DNA of 64,000 bases from Agrostemma githago (taxonomy: Eukaryota > Streptophyta > Magnoliopsida > Caryophyllales > Caryophyllaceae). How positions within the stretch are numbered: position 1 is the first letter of the stretch; every line of letters begins with the position of its first letter. The notes under the pieces are model-generated. The model was not told the origin of the DNA. It ran no database searches and saw nothing but the letters and a program-made list of their open reading frames with translations. Positions 9,595 to 21,919 of this stretch are shown here, in pieces. The stretch lies in the NCBI GenBank assembly GCA_958450325.1, contig OY288251.1:70015666-70079665 (forward strand). The letters run 5' to 3'. A program made the position numbers and the translations under genes.

Positions 9595-11742
9595 ATGTCG
9601 GGAAGAGAAGTACGAGAATACACAAATCTATCTGACCCTAAAGGTGATTCATTCCTTCAATTCAATTCTAGGGTTTTCTTCTTACCAATTCTGATTGCTT
9701 CTTCAATTCAATTGATTGATTTTCGAGTTGTTTGGTTGTTGCAGATAAAAAGTTGGGTAAAGGCAAGGATAAAATTGACGATGAAGATATCACTTTTCAA
9801 CGCATGGTCGCCAAGGTTAGCTGGTCGTATCTCCTCTCCCTTTCCCTCTCCATTTCCTTTTCTTTATCGTCATCAGTTCATCGCGTTTGATTGAATAGTA
9901 CTCGTATCGTCTTGTTGAATGTTGATAGAAAAGTGCTTGTAGTTGGGATATTTGTGGATTAAGTCTGATATCATGATTTTTTTGGGGCATTGATTCATAT
10001 GAAACTGAATGTTGGGTTGTGTATTTCATCTTGATTTGTGTAATTGTTAATTGTCTGGAAGTTGCATTGGCTGAAAAACGGTGTTTGGATTGCGAAATAC
10101 GAGCTCAAGTGGAATGGAAAGTGGGTGTTTCGATATAGATTCTCTCGAAAAATTTCATATGTTGGGAGATGCTTTGATTTTGCTTTGTTTGATTTTTAAA
10201 TTGCTTGGAAGTTGAATGTTGCATCGGTTTAAGGATGTTTGGATGGCAAAATACAAGGTGAAGGGAGGAGAGGTGGGATGGAAGATGGGTGTTTGGATAT
10301 AGTTCCCCTCAAAATCGTTCATATGTTCACGTGATTTTGATTTGCCTTGGAGTTAGCATTATCCATCCAAATCCACCCTTACTGACCAAACAACAAACTT
10401 TAACGAAACAAACCTTTGGGCTGTGTTTGGATATCCAAAATGGAGGGAAAGGGATTCAGGGACGGAAGAGGAGAGGAGGTGGAATCAAAAAAATTGGGTG
10501 TTTGGAGTTATGAGGGCCACTTAATGGGTGAGATTAGAACATAGAAAGAATGCAGTGTATCGTTTCTGGTTCTTGATTGGAAATTGGTGAGATTTCGATG
10601 AAAAGATCATAGGCGCAAGAAAGGTACATGTAATTATATGATTTTAAGTATCAAATCTGTTTTATTCTCCTGATTTTTTCGTCAATGCTATTGCATATCT
10701 CGCAATATCATGGATTCATGGGTTAACTTGGCAACAAGTTTGGTGCAGTATCTTTTCTTCATATATACTCAGGAAAGAAAATATAGTTTTCTTATAACAT
10801 GCCCTGACAGGGATTCTGGCTTTTCTCTTCGGGTGATTGACCAAGCAGATGCAAGAGGTTGCTGGAGAACGTGGAGGCTACCTGCATGGGAGAGGCGGTA
10901 ACTTCTCTCGTCTTTTGTATACTGCTGTCACTTGATTGATATCTTACCATTGTGTACAAAACTCTTTACTTGGTTTATCTTCTAAATTTTTTTCAAGTAC
11001 TATGATGCAGCTTTGGACAGTGACGATCTTCTCTATCTAAAGGAGCAAATGGAAGCCGAACAGGATGCTGAGCGTCTATTACGACGCACTGAAAAACGAG
11101 CATTTGCTGCTTTCAAAATATCCTTTTCATGATGCTCTTAAACTACACCTTGTGTTGATAAACAGTTATGTGAAATTTGTCTCACGCTTATAATTTCATG
11201 CATTGCATATGATTGACAAATTATTCTGTAATTTATGATCATAAATTTCTCTCTTTTACCACAAAATGAGCCCGTTCACAGGGCCGTTCAGTAACTGAAC
11301 TATTGATATCCTTAATAAGATGATACAGAGCTGCAAATTTGGCGGATTCTTCACCTGCACCAGCACCGTTACCTCTACGTGTCGAGCCAAAGCCAAAGAG
11401 TGGGATAAGGTATATCATTCACTTCCTTTGTTCGTCGAATTTATCCTTTAAACATCAAAGAAGACAGTGAACATTAGATTCATCATTCATGTGCTTTTCC
11501 ACAGGCAGCAGGATTTGCTGAAGAAAGTTGTAGAAATAAAACCAAAGAGACCGAAATTGTCAATCCCATCCGATGCTAGTCATACTCCTGAACCTCCTTC
11601 GACATCTTCCTTGTCGAACCACAAGGTTGATGAAGCTAAACATACGGAAAAAGGTTCAAATGTACAAGATTCAAGCAAAACTCACGACAGTGCCAAATCG
11701 TTGCTAGGTTTGGCTTATGAAAGTTCTGATAGTGAGGATTAG
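9595..11742 (+). CDS. Small conserved plant nuclear protein (possibly NIP30/FAM192A-like), AT-AC intron
   Basis: Six exons, 9595-9643, 9745-9815, 10849-10897, 11011-11117, 11327-11409 and 11505-11742, give 198 residues in frame. The protein starts MSGREVREYTNLSDPK. It carries a charged helical segment (KEQMEAEQDAERLLRRTEKR), a conserved KPKSGIRQQDLLKKVVEIKPKRP block and an acidic tail, LLGLAYESSDSED. I recognise it as a conserved plant protein. The GL-Y-SSDSE tail recalls the NIP30/FAM192A group of spliceosome- or proteasome-activator-associated nuclear proteins, but I cannot prove that family. Basic blocks suggest a nuclear location. The fourth intron (11118-11326) has U12-type signals. Intron 2 contains internal duplications. 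Confidence 0.8.
10069..10510. repeat. Direct duplications inside intron 2 of the 9.6-11.7 kb gene
   Basis: A segment from about 10069 to 10190 is repeated with changes at about 10222-10345. Both read GTTTGGAT, then AAATACRAG, then TGGGTGTTTSGATATAG, then TTCATATGTT and a TTTGATTTTGC/TTTGATTTGCC end. A third partial match (GTTTGGATATCC...TTGGGTGTTTGGAG) lies at about 10425-10510. This is probably a degraded element or local duplication. Confidence 0.5.
11118..11326 (+). other. U12-type AT-AC intron
   Basis: The intron begins ATATCCTTTT directly after the codon AAA, matching the U12 5' splice consensus. It ends TCCTTAATAAGATGATAC: the branch motif TCCTTAAT is at 11309-11316 and the putative branch A lies 11 nt before the terminal AC. 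Splicing there joins FAAFK to RAANLADSS in frame. No GT donor near the exon end restores the frame as well. Distinct 5', branch and 3' features all agree. Confidence 0.8.
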
Positions 11743-12747
11743 TTTTGTGTTTTCACCATATTCTTTGCCCCTTCTGTAGTAGCATGCTCATTTGTTGTTA
11801 CATTATACAGTAATAACGTTATAGTTGTTGTAAACTTGTAATGTTCTCTTAAGTTTTAACTACATCTTCCTGTAGAATTGGCCAACTAAAAAAATTCTCT
11901 TATTTATGGAGCTGTTTTTTTTAAGTGCTTATGTAATGCTAGTAGTATATACGGAGTACACCGTTAAATTTAGTGTTAATTTTTTTATGAGACGGTTTGA
12001 CAATAAGTTTACACGTGAGACAGCTTTTGGAGATAGTTGACAAAATTCCTTAATAAGAAGGGAATATAAAGAGATTCATCAGTCCCACTGTCATCTCTCG
12101 ATAATTAAAACCAAAATGGGTTCTTTTTTAGTCTTTAATCAATAATTAACATATTCTTACAGTATTATTTTTCTGGTAATTAGAAAAAAAAGGTGAATCT
12201 GCAAGGCTGCTTTAATCAAGCTCTTTCTGTTCGATTATACCCCACTTATTTTCGGCTATCTATGAATACATACTACTATTTGATCGTCTTTTTCTCCACT
12301 TGTGCATGATTTTTTTAAACAAAATTTTATGATTATACATTTTGATAACAAATTCATAGTTTTTAATATTCAATCTGTTAAAAGTTTTAAACTTTTTGAC
12401 GTGACCTCAAAATGTAAGTGGGTAGAATCGTTTGGATGGAAGAGACTAGATAATTCTCTTACTCTATCCATAAAGTCGAGAGTTTGATGAAGTTTGGTTC
12501 TGATGAATCGGGTTCGACTCTGATAAAGTTTAGACTTTAGAGGCAGATGAGTCCGTCCGTCCGTCCGTCCATTGAGGCTCGTTTCACACGAGAGACCCGT
12601 GAATGTTGTTGTAGGTATAGAAACGAAATTTCCAGTGTTAGCTTACAGATAGATACGAGTTTAACCTAGAAAATGTACACACACATTGCAAATAAGCAAA
12701 AGCCATGTATCATCAAGTGAAGAGTGTGTCACAAGCTCAAACCAGAA
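11743..12747. other. Spacer and distal TIP3 promoter
   Basis: This holds the 3' flank of the preceding gene, then AT-rich DNA with a repeat-like TGAGACGGTTTGACAATAAG stretch near 11987 and a short (GTCC)n run at about 12549-12570. No gene was recognised. Confidence 0.4.
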
Positions 12748-12842
12748 ACGTGTCAGTGTTACTGCATGCATGGCTTCTCCCAAGTGTCCCCTCTCTCTCT
12801 CTCTCTCTCTCATTCTATGTATATTGCATGCACCATATAGTC
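12748..12842 (+). promoter_or_regulatory. ABRE plus RY seed-expression module upstream of TIP3
   Basis: ACGTGTC (12748-12754, an ABA-response element core) is followed by the RY repeat CATGCATG (12765-12772). A second RY core, CATGCA, is at 12837-12842, with a CT microsatellite (12791-12811) between them. ABI3/FUS3/LEC2-type B3 factors bind RY motifs, and bZIP factors bind ABREs. TIP3 genes are known seed-maturation targets, so the arrangement fits the gene starting at 13087. Binding here is inferred. Confidence 0.7.
12791..12811 (+). repeat. CT microsatellite
   Basis: About ten CT dinucleotides in the TIP3 5' region. Pyrimidine tracts of this kind are common in plant promoters and 5' UTRs. 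The length is likely to vary among accessions. Confidence 0.9.
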
Positions 12843-13086
12843 ACATACTCACATACATGCTACGACTACTCATATTAGTGTCTGTCATTATTTGATCAAC
12901 TCACTTTTTGTTTGTTTCAAAGCATTAGTAAAACCATTTTGCTCCAGTTTTACATACATACATACCTCTTTGCAAGTAAAGTAAAGTAAAGCAAAGCAGC
13001 TCAAGTTTTGGTCTATTTACTTAGAAAAGTGAAGTGGGTTGGAGAGTTGAAGGTATAAGGTGTAAGGTAAGGTATAATAAGAAGGT

Positions 13087-14081
13087 ATGGCACCTCCTCG
13101 TCGATATGAGTTTGGAAGGCCTGAGGAAGCAACTCACCCTGACTCCATGCGAGCTACTTTGGCCGAGTTCGTCTCCACTTTCATCTTCGTCTTTGCTGGC
13201 GAAGGCTGTCAGCTCGCTCTCAGTATGTCATGTCTTCTTCCCATTATTATTAATTTGCGTTCTTTCATGTCTTGTGTTTTCTTTTCATGATATAAAAGTG
13301 CGCATGTAATAATAATGAATGATATCGATGCAGGGAAGCTATATGGAGTGGAGACCCCAACGGGTGCATCATCATTGATAATGATAGCATTGGCGCATGC
13401 ATTTGGGTTGTTCGCAGCAGTAGCCGCAAGTCTAAATGTATCAGGGGGACACGTTAATCCGGCTGTTACCTTTGGTGCTCTCGTCGGAGGCCGAATCTCC
13501 ATTATTCGTGCATTCCTTTATGTCATTGCTCAACTTTTGGGCTCCATCGTCGCTACTTTGGTTTTGAAGCTGTCTACGGATGGCATGGTCAGCACCCTTA
13601 CCATCCAATTCAATACTCCACCCGTTTCATTCATTTGTTTGTCTTTTATGTTAGCATCGAGTTGTAATATACAGTTATCGTGTCATTGCAGAGGCCGGTT
13701 GGACTGGGAGTGGCCTACGGAGAAGGCAACATGAACGCCCTGATCCTCGAAATAGTAATGACATTCGGTCTGGTATACACTGTGTACGCGACAGCCATCG
13801 ATCCCAAGAGAGGCAGTTTAGGAACCATAGCACCTCTAGCCATCGCCTTTGTCGTGGGTGCAAACATCCTAGTGGGTGGCCCGTTTGACGGAGCCTCAAT
13901 GAACCCAGCAAGAGCATTTGGACCGGCCTTGATCGGAAACAGGTGGAGGAATCACTGGATATATTGGATTGGACCCTTGATCGGAGGTGCCCTTGCAGGT
14001 TTGATTTACGAGTTTATTGTGATTCCGACTCATGAGCCCATGGCTCACGGTCACCAACCACTGGCACCTGAAGATTACTAA
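13087..14081 (+). CDS. TIP3: TIP3-type tonoplast intrinsic protein (alpha-TIP aquaporin)
   Basis: Water channel of the protein-storage-vacuole membrane. Three exons, 13087-13222, 13334-13587 and 13692-14081, give 259 residues, normal for TIPs. The N-terminus MAPPRRYEFGRPEEATHPDS and the C-terminus HQPLAPEDY are TIP3-like. Both pore motifs are present: SGGHVNPAV (near 87-89) and GASMNPARAF (near 201-203). The selectivity filter reads as His in IALAHAF, Ile in the fifth helix and Arg in NPAR, which fits TIP3. Six hydrophobic helices are apparent. The upstream ABRE and RY motifs suggest embryo-specific expression under ABA and ABI3. TIP2 or TIP4 membership is unlikely given the termini. Confidence 0.93.
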
Positions 14082-14881
14082 GTGGTTTGATGTTTGAGTA
14101 GAGATGGTTCGTTGGTTGTATGTGTTTTGTTTGGTTCTTTTAATTATGGGTTTGTAAACTTTTGTTGTGTTTCATTTTAATGTAATAATTTGGAATCTTG
14201 GTAAGAGGCATTTAGGTTGGTTTTAAATAAAATGTTATGAACTTCTTGTTTTCGGTTTAATGATCCTTGTTTCTGGTTGTTTTGGTTACTTAATGTGATA
14301 TCAAAGGGATGTTGTCGTTCTACGATTGTTCTTGCATTTTAAGATGTCGAGTCGAGACTCAGAGACCAAGTTACGGTATTGGTTCTTCATCTTTCAAAGA
14401 GATCAATCGCAGTTTACAAAAACAGGAGGCCCGGTTTAGCATTAAATCAACCTAATGTCAAAGCTCTATCTGCTCTCGACACAAGGTGTTAAGACAGTTT
14501 GATTTTACTGCGATTGGAAGATTGCTGAAGTAGTAGTTGTGCTAAAAGGACTTGAGAAAACTCACGATCCAAGACCACATATTATTATCCTTTGAGTCAT
14601 CATCATAACTCGAAAGACTGATCATCAAATTGCAAAACAGCAAAAAAGAACATCTCTACTCCACACACAATACTGATTCCCCAAAGTTGAGATTCACAAT
14701 GTTATAGAAATCTAGATAGCGTGATGGACACAGTACAGAACAGGAACAGAAGAAAGTGTAGCTAACGGAATACATGCATCCATGTCAAAATAAACACCAC
14801 ACAACACACCAGTAGAAAAAGCGTTTTCAGACGACGCAGGTTTATAAATTATTGAAGTAGGCAACATTCTTGACATTACTT
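14082..14881. other. Convergent 3' flanks of TIP3 and AGO1
   Basis: Holds the 3' UTRs of two convergent genes. AATAAA-like words follow TIP3 (near 14225). No additional gene or element was recognised. Confidence 0.4.
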
Positions 14882-17800
14882 CTAACAGTAGAACATAACC
14901 TTCTTGACATTCTCTTTCAAAGCGGGAAGTGGGCGAACAGCAGCATTGGGAGGGGGTGCCCTGGTACTACGCCCACCAGCTGCCATACCTCCTCGGCCAC
15001 TAACAGCACCGCTCATCATAGAACCACTGTCTGATGTTTCCGGCTCCATGTAGAATCGCGCACGGAATGCAGCCAAATGGGCATAATATGCAGGTGGAAC
15101 TGTTTAACAAACAAAAATAAAAGGTTACCCTTCAAGTTGAATGAAAATTTTGGATTAAAAAGAAGCTGAAAATTAGGCACTCTAGGAGGACTTACCGATT
15201 GACACGGAGCGAGTACATCTAGCATACCTGCACAGAGAAAGGACCGGAGAAAAAAAAAATCACTCACATGACTACATGAATATGTTACCGATTTCACATC
15301 TAAAGAACCAAAAATAACCAGAAACTTACGTGTAGCAAAGGTTGTTGGTAAGGGACTGCAACTCATCGGCTGTGAAGTTGTTCTCATCCCACAACACATG
15401 GTAATGAGCCGGTCTGCTTGTGCCCTGTTGTTCCAACAAAAGTTTCACATATAAAACCAAGTTAAAAAGAGTAAAAATGAAGGGACAATGCAAATACAGG
15501 AACACAAATCATAACACAAGGGAAAAGAAAACAAACCTGAATTCCAGCATGGCTGCAGAGATAGAAGTCAAATTCAGTAGGATGGCAAATCTTGGAATCA
15601 ACCACAGTACCTGTTTAAACAAATCGAGCATAGTTTGCAGTAAGTAAATAGAAAAGGATACTACATGGTCTACAATAATTAGTACGGAGTATTCATTAAA
15701 GACATAAACCATGCAGTAGAACAGTTGCTTCTGAAATACTGACCTGGCAATATATTTCCACTCCTATCAACTGAATTTCGATCGCGATGGTTGTTGGCAA
15801 ACAGCCTGGTATGGTGTCGTTTCTGAACAACAACGAATGTCACAGGAGGTTGGTAGTTTGGTTCCAATGCAGCACAGGCCTAATCAAGCAAGCAGGTGAC
15901 ACATTACACACGGATGAGAAATATTAAGGAGAGATAAAACCAAGCTGCAAGAAAACTAATCGTAAAAGCACTTTTACCTTCCTGATAGCATCGAGCTCAT
16001 AAAACAGCACTTGATAAAACTGCCCCTCACTCACGCCATCCCTTCACATAAAAGAGAGGATTAAGAAAAGGGAAACCATAAGCACCAGTAAAAAACACAA
16101 TCGTAACAAGAATATAGAGAGAGGGAGAACCTGTAAAATATTATGCGTTGTGGCTTATGACCAGTAGACCTACGGAAGGATATAAGGAGCTCCCTGTTTT
16201 TCAAGAATAAAGAAAGAACAGTTGTTTCAGCTTACAATGAGCAAGTGAAAGATAAAATGTGAAAAACAAAAGATATACGGAGTATGACATACTTTATCAT
16301 TCCTCCAGAAACTTGGCCTCTGTTGGGATCTTGCCAGGATTTATATAGATCCTGAATCAATTCCTGACGATGTGCTTGAGCACAAACAAGACCAGCATAT
16401 TTTGTGACTTCTGGCCAATCTTGAGAAGCAACCACCTATTCAATTTACCCCCAAACAAAAGAGAAATGTCAGTGGACGACCTTCAAAATTAGGTTTCTTA
16501 TATTCCGTTAAAAACATTTCAGCAACAATTTCACCACAGTTTACAATCTGGTTATTTACCAAAGAAACTAGGCAAAATACCCAAAACAAACTAGTTTACT
16601 AGAGTCCAGGGATCCACGGCCCCACGGCACTGAACATAGGAGTATAGACTACCAATGTGTTGTGTGTAAGCTAAGCATAAAAAATAACTAAATCAGAAGT
16701 AGCAGAATATAAGAGCAGAGAAAGGTACATACAGCAGCAATGGATGGACTAGAATCTTCTCCAGGATGAGGATGTGTAACATCAGCGCCAAAGATAATAG
16801 TTGGCCTATCACTAACAAGAGGAATCCGCCTCGATATTGCATCAACGAGCACTGTATTTCTTCCACCCACTTTCACATTTATCTTCAATGAAACATTAGC
16901 AAGATATTGCTTGCTCATTTTAAAAACATGTTTCGTCAAGCAGCACTGTGAGACAATTCCAAGTTCTGTTTCACAAATTCTTTTGATGTCGCCTGATAAA
17001 CAAAAACAGGCCTCACATTATAAAATGATTTAGTTCAGCTAACATGAATCATCAAATACTCTTACGCAAGTAATGTGACTGCTAATGTGATACGATAAAG
17101 GAAAAGAGAAGACGAAAAGTGAAGGAAAATCTTGGAAGGTGCAAAGAAGTCAAATAAGCAGAAATTATTATATTCCACTAAAGACAGAATTACCGTAGAG
17201 AGAGCCATTGTTATCTGGAAGAATCACAATAAGTAGATCTAGCTCCTTCTGCTGCAGTTTGGTCATAGCATCGTGGTAACGGGTTTTTAAAGCCTTCTCC
17301 ACCTGATCCGGACGTTGTGCTGAGGAGACTGGGAGAACCGGGTCAGGATTAAATACCTAGAATACATCAAAAGAGAGGATTAGAAGACTCGGTTACATTA
17401 AAAATTAATTCAACACACCCAGCAAAATTTAAAAAACATGAATCAACATTATCCAAAATAAGTAACATAAGGACCGTGAGAGTTGCATACCATTCCAGAT
17501 ATTTGGCACATTTGTGCAAGCTCAGAGCAGAAACTGCGAGCAACATTATCTTGCACATTACGTGAAAAGTTAATGCATATCCAGTGAGCAACCTTTCCCC
17601 CGTTAACCATTTTCTGCAAATGAGGTGAAGAAATTAGGAACAACTGAGACAAATGCCTATACGACAAAGCTAGGCTATGAAAAATACAGTTAAACAGATA
17701 GGAATAAACATCACAAAATAGTAGACTTGGGATAGGGGTTCAATGACAAACATCTTTCGATTTTAATAAGTACTCTGAACCATTTGCAGTTCTTTTAGCA

Positions 17801-20800
17801 AAAGGCCAAAACCCACGAGTGATTTAACTATTAAAAAAGCAAGCAAGCAATGTCAGCAGACACGGAAGTCATATGCTTCCCCGGCTAACCAAAGTTTTTT
17901 CTGCTACTCCCGTTACATCTATTGTTTATATATCAATAATGAAGGGTATCAACAATTATACATGAATATCAACTAAAAATAATGCAACATTTGAAAGAGC
18001 TACCAACAGATGAGGAAGTAAAGTAGATATGAGCTCCAAAAAAGGAACGTGGTAACGTGGTGTAGACAAAGAACAAGTAAAATAAAATTTTAAAAAACAC
18101 TGAAACAATTTAACTATTTATCCACAATTCGGGTGAAAGGTAGTTAACTCATTGAGTGAAACGGCATCATAATTTCATTTGGCCATCAAGAGGTAAGGAT
18201 AGAATCGAATAACATTAGTTTACAAATGAAGTTTTTGAGGGAATACACACACTAGACACAACTAATCCCAGATTCATCTGAATATTCAACAATTAAATGA
18301 AGTCCCACACATCAGCTATTAAAATTAAAAATTTGCAGAAACGAATTCAGAGATGATACACCTGCAATATGACTTCCAAATTAGACATGTCACTAGTAAG
18401 AATTTAGTATGCAATGTACCTTATTCATCATGTTCCATTGACCAACTTGAGGTAGAACATTCTTCTCCCTACCAGTATCATGATATTTCAGCTGTAAAAA
18501 ATACAGTCAAGGTCAAAATGCAGGTAGTGCAACTCTTTCATCAAGAGAATGTTTACAAACAACATTCACCTCCAGAAGAATGCTTAAAGCACAAGTGATT
18601 CGCAAATTGATATAGCCAGTTCGCAATAATGTATCCCCTTTTGGAAATCACAAAGCATGACTTAGGGCAAACATTTCGACCTCCGAATTTAAGATAGCAT
18701 TTAACTCCCTTATATTGCTTATCTTACTAATTAATTTGACTCAAGTCATCAACATTACACGAGCAAAAGGAAAACTAACATACCCACGGTGCAGGTAGTA
18801 CACGTGCTTCAACATTGGCAAGCTTCTCATCAATTTTGATTCCAAACTCTTGCGCATATGGATCAGCGTGATATGCATTATGATGTACAGTCTGAAAAAA
18901 AAAACAGTATTAGTGAGACCACAGTACACAATCAAGATAATACAGAAGATAGATGCAAAGCATAGCATAGGAGATGAAATCAAATAAAAAATGTATACAC
19001 GGCCTTGAAAACTTAAATAAGAAGCCCCAGAGTTGGACAAACCTGTACAATATCCCGCTCGCGTTCTTGGGGACGCTGACATGTCACCTTCAACAAGGCA
19101 GTAATTTGTCTTTCATTCAATCTTTTAGAGTATCTCTGCCCCTCCACGATCTTGCACACCTGCAAATTTGATGAGCCAACACACATTTCAATGAGTGAAA
19201 AATTCAGCACTGCTTCTACACCAACAATGTTAATAGCACAGTCAATAACCTCCATAGGCAAATAGTTCGGTCTTTGCTGGTTGCCAACTTGTAGACATGG
19301 CCACTGTGTGTGCACGATGTTAAATCCATAAGTCTCATAGAAGTAATCCACAACAGACTTCATAGTGCCATTTTCATCAACAGGGAACCTGGACCACACA
19401 AAAAAACAAGTGAATTCCTTTGTCAGCTTACATTAGCATGCAAAACGCATATAGGATAACATCCAAGCCTTACGTGAGCTCCCTAGTAGCCTGTGAAGTT
19501 AACCCAGAAATCCTGTATTTTCTGCGCATATTTCCTCGGTGAGTGACTTCAACTTTAACGCCCCTCAACGCCTTCTTAATCTGTTAGACCACAGAGGAAA
19601 GATAAATGATGAGGAAGAGTTTAAACACTGACAGAAGCACACACGTGACAGCTTTCCCTGTTCAAAGGAAAACCCAATCACAGCATCTGCTATTTGATGT
19701 ATAAACATCAATCATAAATTGCAGCTAGCGAGTAATAGAGGAGAAATCATATTTAAACAAAAGTCACAACATTGATTCGCTGAGAATAATTCATAATACA
19801 TAGTTTTTTCACCTAATTTTCAACACAATCCAACCAGCACTCTACATTAGCCATGAAACAATTAATGAAACAAGAACTGGATAAAGGCTTTAAAGCTTAC
19901 CTTCACTCGATCAGAATCATGCAACGGTCTAGAAGTCAAATCTCTATTAAGTAGCTGACACACAAAGTCAATTACAGGCAATGGCTCGATGAAAGCCGTG
20001 GAAGACATATCTACATCAGAAGACAAACAAATTGGTTAAAGAACATAGAGTAAAAATATGACGTCCAAGAATTAAACTCAGATTGACCAAGCAAGAAAGA
20101 AGCATAAAAGCATTCAGAAAAATTACCAATATTCAGAGACAACCCCATTTGGGTTGGTCGGATACTCTGATAGAATCCACGCCAGCTCTCAAGACCATCT
20201 CCCAGTGGCTCTCTCCGCCCTAGATGAGGTGAATAGAATGACCGACCAACAGGTGAAAAGCTGCAGATTCAGAAACAAAAGAATAAAACCATGAGCGAAG
20301 GAAAGATGAAAAAGGACCAAGGCAAAAAATACAAGTAGAAATGAAAAAAAAACATACCGAGTGGTGGGCAATTCACGCAGTACAATATCAAGCACCTGAA
20401 GAGCTTCTTGAGGAGCATCTGCCTGACGGCCTGATAAGAACATGCCTAGGTGATGCAAGTCCACCCGCGCAGCAAGTTTGATCACCACCTTAAAATCACG
20501 TTCTCTCCTAATAAAACGAAGTGTTCAACAATATTAAACAGCAGATTAACACATGCTATCGTAATGAAAATTATGAAGGGACAAACTGGTTTTACCTTGG
20601 TGCACCGGACCCATCATCCTCGTCAACTAGAGTTATCTTGAACTCTTTAATAGTAAATGGGAGTGGGCCAGCTGTATACAGACTTTTTCTTCCATCATAG
20701 GCAGGCAATCTCTTCCCAAGATGAGATTCTCTATACAGCTTCACCAATTGTCCCATCACAGCACGATTGACACCCCGTGATGTCACCTCGGGAGTTATAG

Positions 20801-21909
20801 AAACCTGTAAAGCAGTAGTTAGAGAAGAACTAAAATGCGACTAAGATGATCCAGATCCAGATCCAGATCAAATTTAACAATCACTTCAGCACCAAAGAAC
20901 CGATGAAATTTCAACAAATTGTAAGCAACACTGAAAGCGATATAAAGTTGGGAGAAATTACGTCGTATTGGTGAAGATCCTTATCAGGTAACTGAGCGAA
21001 AAAGTGATTTGCTTTCACCATAATTGGAGATCCAGCGCTCCCCTTCCCAGGTCGGAGAGGAAACCTCACTGACTTGCTACTGACAGGTGCAGCCTGAGAA
21101 GATGGGCCTTCTTGGAGCGATAGTTGCTGCATCGGCTGCTGAATCTGTGAAGGTCCAGCCTGTACAGGAGGCACAGGAGGGCTGACCTCAGCCGGTTCCG
21201 CAGGTGGAATAGTCATTGGTTGAGGTGGCATCCCCCCAGGTTGAAAGGGAGCAGGGGAAGCTTGGTGCTGCTCGGGAACTGGAGGACGGAATTGCCCACC
21301 CATGGGACCACCACCGCTACCACCACGACCACCGCCAACGTTGCTACCACCGCGACGTTGAGGCTGGCCTCCACCTCTGCCGCCTTGAAACTCTGGGGCA
21401 GGTCCACCATACTGCTGCTGAGGCACCATGCCACCACGCTGTCCACCACCACCGCGTCCCCCACGGCCTCCTTGAGGAGGACCCTGTTGTGGAGACCATC
21501 CTCTTCCACCGCCTTGTTGACCTCCAACAGCTTGTTGTTGAGGCATAGGCTGACCACCGCCTCTCCCGCCAGCTTGTTGCGGAGGCATAGGCTGACCACC
21601 GCCTCTCCCACCAGTTTGTTGTGGAGGCATAGGCTGACCCCCGCCTCTCCCGCCAGCATATTGTTGTGGCATAGGCTGACCACCGCCTCTCCCACCAGCA
21701 TATTGTTGCTGCATAGGCTGACCACCGCCTCTGCCACCAGCAGCTTGTTGCGGATGCATAGGCTGACCACCGCCTCTCCCACCAGGACCTCCAGCAGCTT
21801 GTTGGGGTGGCGCTTGTTGACCACCGCCTCTTCCAGCATTACCACCAGCTTGATGAGGGTTAGAACCCTCTCCTTCCCCAGATTGATCACTTCTCTTTTT
21901 CCTCACCAT
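14882..21909 (-). CDS. AGO1: ARGONAUTE 1
   Basis: Slicer that loads miRNAs and siRNAs to cleave or repress target mRNAs. Twenty-one coding exons, 21909-20962, 20804-20596, 20507-20358, 20260-20127, 20010-19901, 19580-19474, 19388-19250, 19159-19043, 18891-18784, 18491-18420, 17613-17491, 17356-17194, 16992-16733, 16435-16293, 16193-16131, 16041-15978, 15879-15744, 15610-15537, 15424-15330, 15227-15196 and 15099-14882, total 1154 residues. A Gly/Arg/Gln-rich N-terminus of about 250 residues precedes the N, PAZ, MID and PIWI domains. The PIWI catalytic set is complete: Asp in [11 protein letters not shown] (near 864), Glu in [10 protein letters not shown] (near 905), Asp in [10 protein letters not shown] (near 950) and His in [10 protein letters not shown] (near 1090). 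A miR168 target lies in exon 1. The first exon follows a predicted 5' UTR intron. Confidence 0.97.
21258..21278 (-). promoter_or_regulatory. miR168 target site in AGO1 exon 1
   Basis: The strand opposite AGO1 reads AAGCTTGGTGCTGCTCGGGA plus A, matching the miR168 sequence (from memory) at 17 of 21 positions. Positions 3-11 and 15-21 are unbroken. Mismatches fall at positions 1, 2, 12 and 14; mismatches at 2 and 14 are also in the Arabidopsis AGO1 site as I recall it. The location in the N-terminal coding region is the conserved one. It makes AGO1 a target of its own pathway. Confidence 0.88.
21538..21790 (-). repeat. AGO1 N-terminal RGG/QP minisatellite
   Basis: Six tandem units of about 42-45 bp encode GGRGGGQPM followed by HPQQAA, QQQYA, PQQYA, PPQQT, PPQQA and PQQQAV. 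The DNA units are nearly identical on the reverse strand (GCATAGGCTGACCACCGCC). The array extends the AGO1 N-terminus and explains its above-average length. Confidence 0.85.
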
Positions 21910-21919
21910 ATTGAATTAA

